From Frankiaceae bacterium (GTDB lineage: Bacteria; Actinomycetota; Actinomycetes; Mycobacteriales; SCTD01), in NCBI GenBank assembly GCA_026786045.1, contig JAJAYV010000125.1, forward strand, positions 1-8,508: DNA of 8,508 bases, in the 5' to 3' direction. Shown here one piece after another: positions 5,447 to 8,508 of this stretch (position 1 is its first letter; every line of letters starts with the position of its first letter). The position numbers and the translations under genes were made by a program. The notes beneath the pieces are model-generated. The model made no database searches and was not told where the DNA came from. It worked only from the letters and a program-made list of their open reading frames with translations.

Positions 5447-6466
5447 TCAGGCGTCGAGCCCGGCGAACAGGTCGTCCTCCCAGCCGTGCGGCCCCGCGGC
5501 TGGCCCGCGCGCCCCCCGCGCCAGCGTGTAGTGCTCGATCCCGAACGCGCGCTGGCCGATGTTGTTCGACAGCGCGAAGAAGGGCCCGTCGACGGCGATC
5601 TGCGTCTTGTGGGCGCGCATCGCGGCGACCTTGGCCTCGAGGTGGTCGCTCGCGTCGACCGCGGTGGTGACCTGCTCGTCCGGCACCCCGAACGGCAGGT
5701 CCTCGGCCTGCTCCACCCCGAAGAAGCCGCTGGTGTCGCCGGACTCGCGCAGCAGGTCGATGCCGGCCTGCAGGACGCTGCGCGGCACCGCACCGAAGTA
5801 CAGCTTGTCGGCCACCCACGGCTCGCCGAGCTCGGGGGCGTACGCCGGGTCGGCAGCGGCGTCGAAGGCCGCGACGGTGATCCGGTGCGCCTGGACGTGG
5901 TCGGGGTGGCCGTAGCCGCCGTTGGCGTCGTAGGTGACGACGACCTGCGGGCGCACCTGCCGCCACACCGCCACGAGCTCGCGCACGGCCTCGTCGACGT
6001 CGGCCTGCCAGAAGCAGTCCGGCCGCTCGTTCTGCGCGGTGCCCATCATCCCGCTGTCGCGCCAGCGGCCGGGGCCGGCCAGGAAGCGGTGGTCGGTGAC
6101 CCGCAGCGCCTCCATCGCGGCCGCCAGCTCGCCGATGCGGTGCTGGCCCAGGCCGTCCTGCTGGTCGGCCGCCAGGTGCTCGAGCCCGGGCTCGAGGATC
6201 TCGCCCTCCTCGCCGAGAGTGCAGGTGACCAGGGTGACGGCGACGCCCTCGGCGGCGTAGCGGGCCATCGTGGCGCCGGTGCCGATCGTCTCGTCGTCGG
6301 GGTGGGCGTGCACGAGCAGCAGCCGACGGGGCACGTCGAGCGGGGCCATGTCGGCCTCGAAGCCGGCCTCCTCGACGGCGGTCTCGGCCTGGGCGAGCAC
6401 GGCCTCGGCGCTCTGCGCCGCGACCTTCTCGCCCGGCTCCGGCGGGGGCAGGGTCGCGTCGGTCAT
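5447..6466 (-). CDS. mshB: GlcNAc-inositol deacetylase, mycothiol biosynthesis (MshB)
   Basis: MshB is a cytosolic zinc enzyme. It removes the acetyl group from GlcNAc-inositol, giving the glucosaminyl-inositol to which MshC adds cysteine on the way to mycothiol, the main actinobacterial low-molecular-weight thiol. The 339-residue protein has the LmbE/PIG-L signature AHPDDE (54-59) and NGGYGHPDHVQAH (182-194). By analogy with the M. tuberculosis enzyme, H55, D58 and H190 bind zinc, D57 is the general base, and Y185 and H187 line the site. VTCTLGEEGEIL (80-91) and GRWRDSGMMGT (133-143) favour MshB over the paralogue Mca, which usually has GERG in the first motif. The N-terminus is about 40 residues longer than the roughly 300-residue family norm. 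An internal ATG (M40, 6349) would give standard length. However, the extension has G or C at every codon third position and the first ATG has a leaderless-type TAGGGT, so I keep 6466. The hybrid kinase gene diverges 72 bp away. Confidence 0.93.
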   Translation of the reverse strand: MTDATLPPPEPGEKVAAQSAEAVLAQAETAVEEAGFEADMAPLDVPRRLLLVHAHPDDETIGTGATMARYAAEGVAVTLVTCTLGEEGEILEPGLEHLAADQQDGLGQHRIGELAAAMEALRVTDHRFLAGPGRWRDSGMMGTAQNERPDCFWQADVDEAVRELVAVWRQVRPQVVVTYDANGGYGHPDHVQAHRITVAAFDAAADPAYAPELGEPWVADKLYFGAVPRSVLQAGIDLLRESGDTSGFFGVEQAEDLPFGVPDEQVTTAVDASDHLEAKVAAMRAHKTQIAVDGPFFALSNNIGQRAFGIEHYTLARGARGPAAGPHGWEDDLFAGLDA

Positions 6467-6472
6467 GCACCG

Positions 6473-6478
6473 ACCCTA
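6473..6478 (-). promoter_or_regulatory. Candidate leaderless -10 element (TAGGGT) of mshB
   Basis: On the minus strand TAGGGT is followed by six bases (CGGTGC) and the ATG at 6466. A TANNNT hexamer at -12 to -7 from the A is the expected position if the message starts at the start codon. No Shine-Dalgarno sequence or convincing -35 box is present. It supports the longer MshB start. Confidence 0.5.
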
Positions 6479-6526
6479 GGCGCCGCCGGGTCGTGAGGTG
6501 CCCGCGCGGCGGCTCGCCCGCTCTGG

Positions 6527-6532
6527 CAGGCT
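6527..6532 (+). promoter_or_regulatory. Degenerate -10-like hexamer before the hybrid kinase
   Basis: CAGGCT sits exactly six bases (CGCGCG) before the GTG at 6539. It differs from the TAGGCT of the DUF6113-like gene only in the first base. The kinase has no clear ribosome-binding site, so a leaderless start is possible. Losing the key T makes this weak. Confidence 0.25.
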
Positions 6533-6538
6533 CGCGCG

Positions 6539-8508
6539 GTGTCCGACCCGTCCGCTGCCGCTCCGCCGCGCAGCCTGACCCGCCAGGTCGGCTCGCTGGC
6601 GCGCCTGATGGTGGTGACGGTCGGCGCCACGGCCCTGGTCAGCGGGCTGGTCCTTGCGCTGCTGTTCCTCGTGCTGGTGCCGCAGACCGACCGGTACGCC
6701 GATGGGGCGCGCGCGGTGCGACTGGCGCACCTGGCGATGGTCGACCAGGAGACCGCGCTGCGCGGCTACCTGGCCAGCGGCGGCCGGACGCAGTTCCTCG
6801 AGCCGTACGAGCGGGGGTCGACCGCGCTGCCGCTGCGCAACGCCGAGGTGCGCGAGGCCTTCGCCGACGAGCCGGAGCTGCTGGCCTTGCAGGCAAAGGC
6901 CGAGGCCCGGCAGACCGCGTGGACCGACGGCTGGGCCGAGCAGGCGTTGCGCGGCGTGCCCGGGGACACGACCGAGGCCGACTTCCTGCGGTTCGACAAG
7001 GCGCTGTTCGACGACTACCGCGCCGCCGAGGCCGCCGTCGAGCGGCGGGCCGACGCGCTGCGCGAGGACTCCGGGCAGCGGCAGACCCGGCTGCTCGTGC
7101 TGGGCCTGGCGCTGGAGGTGCTGCTCGGCGCCGCGGTCGCGCTGGTCGTCTGGCGGCAGTTCCGGCGGCTGCGGAGCGAGGTCGTGGACCCGGTGCAGGG
7201 CCTCACCACGACCATCGCCCGGCTGCGCCAGGGCGACCTGGCCGCCCGCTCCCCCGGCACCGGCCCCGCTGAGCTGCGCGCGATCGGGACCGGTCTCGAC
7301 GAGCTCGCTGGGGCGCTCGACGCCCAGCGGCACGTCGTGCACGAGCGCGAGCAGGAGTCGGTGGCCGCTCGCGCCCAGGCCGAGGAGGCGACCGACGCCA
7401 AGTCGTCCTTCCTCGCCACCATGTCGCACGAGATCCGCACGCCGATGAACGCCGTCATCGGGATGACTGGACTGCTGCTCGACACCGACCTCACGCCCGA
7501 GCAGCGCGACTTCGCCGAGACCGTCCGCAGCAGCGGCGACGCCCTGCTCGTGATCATCAACGACATCCTCGACTTCTCCAAGATCGAGGCCGGGGAGCTC
7601 GAGCTCGAGCGGCAGCCCTTCAGCGTCCGGGACTGCGTGGAGGGCGCGCTCGACCTGGTCGCCGCGCAGGCCGGCGCCAAGGGACTCGACCTCGCGTACT
7701 CCCTCGAGGACGGCGTCCCGCCGGTGCTGGTCGGTGACGTCACCCGGCTGCGCCAGGTGCTCGTCAACCTGCTCAGCAACGCGGTGAAGTTCACCGCGGC
7801 CGGCGACGTCCTGGTGACCGTCACCGCCCAGGTGGAGGGCACCGGCGCGGCGATGTCCTTCGCCGTCCGCGACACCGGCATCGGGATCCCGGCCGACCGG
7901 CTCCACCGGCTCTTCCGCTTCTTCTCCCAGGTCGACGCCTCAACCACCCGGCTGTACGGCGGGACCGGCCTGGGGCTGGCGATCAGCGAGCGGCTGACCA
8001 CCGCCATGGCCGGCGAGCTCATTGTCGACAGCACCGTCGGGGAGGGGTCGACCTTCACCCTGCGGGTCCACCTGCCCCGCGGCGCGCAGACCGAGGACGC
8101 GCTGCTGCAGCCGCCGGCCGAGCTGCCCGGCCGGCGCGCGCTCGTCGTGGACGACAACGCCACCAACCGCCGGATCGTGCGCCGCCAGCTCGAGGGCTGG
8201 GGGATGCAGGTGGAGGAGCACGCCACCCCGGCCGAGGTGCTCGAGGCGGTCGACGCCGGCGGCGGCTACGACGTGGTGCTGCTCGACATGCACCTGCCGG
8301 AGCTCGACGGCCTGCAGCTCGCACAGGCGCTGCGCGAGCGACCGGCCACCCGCGACCTGCCGATGCTCCTGCTCACCTCGCTCGGGCAGCGCCCGGCCGA
8401 GGCCGCCGGGCTCGGGCTGCTGCACCTCACCAAGCCGGTCAAGGCGGGGGCGCTGCGCACCGCCGTCGGCCCCCCCCGGGGCGCCGCCCGGGCCCCCGCG
8501 GCGGGGGG
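6539..8508 (+). CDS. Hybrid sensor histidine kinase, CHASE3-HAMP-HisKA-HATPase-REC (cut by window edge)
   Basis: At least 656 codons stay open to the right edge. Membrane helices at about 23-47 and 185-205 flank an extracytoplasmic domain. That domain carries ETALRGYLASGGRTQFLEPY (71-90), the hallmark of CHASE3 sensors. A HAMP region (about 206-262) and a coiled coil follow. The kinase core has the H box MSHEIRTPMNAVIG with phosphoacceptor H297, the N box LLSNAVKFT (N414), G1 DTGIGIP (445-451) and G2 GGTGLGLAI (474-482). A receiver domain starts near 534, with D538/D539, phosphoacceptor D583, T613 and K632, all key residues present. Phosphate would therefore move from H297 to D583, and then probably to a downstream HPt or second receiver beyond the window. 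The GTG start is the first possible in this frame, but its ribosome site is weak. The gene diverges from mshB across 72 bp; no regulatory link is shown. The last 13 codons lie in a C/G homopolymer tract and may be misread. The ligand is unknown. Confidence 0.93.
   Translation, partial: MSDPSAAAPPRSLTRQVGSLARLMVVTVGATALVSGLVLALLFLVLVPQTDRYADGARAVRLAHLAMVDQETALRGYLASGGRTQFLEPYERGSTALPLRNAEVREAFADEPELLALQAKAEARQTAWTDGWAEQALRGVPGDTTEADFLRFDKALFDDYRAAEAAVERRADALREDSGQRQTRLLVLGLALEVLLGAAVALVVWRQFRRLRSEVVDPVQGLTTTIARLRQGDLAARSPGTGPAELRAIGTGLDELAGALDAQRHVVHEREQESVAARAQAEEATDAKSSFLATMSHEIRTPMNAVIGMTGLLLDTDLTPEQRDFAETVRSSGDALLVIINDILDFSKIEAGELELERQPFSVRDCVEGALDLVAAQAGAKGLDLAYSLEDGVPPVLVGDVTRLRQVLVNLLSNAVKFTAAGDVLVTVTAQVEGTGAAMSFAVRDTGIGIPADRLHRLFRFFSQVDASTTRLYGGTGLGLAISERLTTAMAGELIVDSTVGEGSTFTLRVHLPRGAQTEDALLQPPAELPGRRALVVDDNATNRRIVRRQLEGWGMQVEEHATPAEVLEAVDAGGGYDVVLLDMHLPELDGLQLAQALRERPATRDLPMLLLTSLGQRPAEAAGLGLLHLTKPVKAGALRTAVGPPRGAARAPAAG

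Noticed and set aside
3174..6470. Minus-strand open frame of about 1098 codons spanning mshB and the FtsH-like gene
   Set aside because: It is in a different frame from both genes and yields an Arg/Pro/Ala-rich sequence with no recognisable fold, so it is a frame shadow.
3434..6496. Very long plus-strand open frame of about 1020 codons
   Set aside because: It lies antisense to the FtsH-like gene and mshB, both of which have clear motifs. The translation is low-complexity Gly/Val/Asp/Arg without any domain, the usual mirror of GC-rich coding sequence.
6482..6513. GCCGCC and GGCGGC inverted arms between mshB and the kinase
   Set aside because: Six-base G/C arms 20 nt apart are expected by chance at this composition, so I do not call an operator.
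6476..7906. Minus-strand open frame of about 476 codons over the kinase
   Set aside because: The opposite strand encodes a complete H, N, G1 and G2 box series with correct spacing, so the antisense frame is a shadow.

Overview
The window is very GC-rich, with G or C at almost every third codon position. It carries mshB, a mycothiol-biosynthesis gene restricted to Actinobacteria, together with chemotaxis genes. This points to a motile, high-GC actinobacterium. Families such as Geodermatophilaceae, Kineosporiaceae or Nocardioidaceae would fit, but I cannot place it more precisely from sequence alone. Seven protein genes fill the window and no RNA gene, insertion sequence or CRISPR array is visible.

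Six genes lie head to tail on the minus strand, from right to left. They are mshB (6466-5447), an unusual membrane AAA+ zinc protease of the FtsH family (5293-3314), a small four-helix membrane protein resembling DUF6113 (3288-2899), cheW (2831-2373), a methyl-accepting chemotaxis receptor with an all-membrane sensor (2310-754), and the N-terminal third of cheA (749 to beyond position 1). A divergent hybrid histidine kinase (CHASE3-HAMP-HisKA-HATPase-REC) starts at 6539 on the plus strand and runs off the right edge.

There are two functional blocks. The left block (cheW, receptor, cheA) is the core chemoreceptor signalling complex: the receptor controls CheA through the CheW adaptor. The 4-nt gap between receptor and cheA implies co-transcription. 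The right block couples mycothiol biosynthesis (mshB) with a membrane AAA protease and a small membrane protein. The protease departs from textbook FtsH: Walker B reads IEE instead of IDE, the loop between its two membrane helices is very short, and the ATPase domain has two insertions, one with a CxxxxC pair. Its HEAGH protease site is intact.

Start signals fall into two kinds. The receptor and protease genes begin with GTG after a clear AGGAGG ribosome-binding site. mshB and the DUF6113-like gene begin with ATG, lack such a site, and have a TAGGNT hexamer exactly 6 nt before the ATG, the geometry of an actinobacterial leaderless promoter. Other non-coding features are four 12-bp tandem repeats, each with an in-frame TGA, between the small membrane gene and cheW; a hairpin next to the cheW start; and an inverted repeat before the protease gene. 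No intergenic stretch exceeds about 155 bp.
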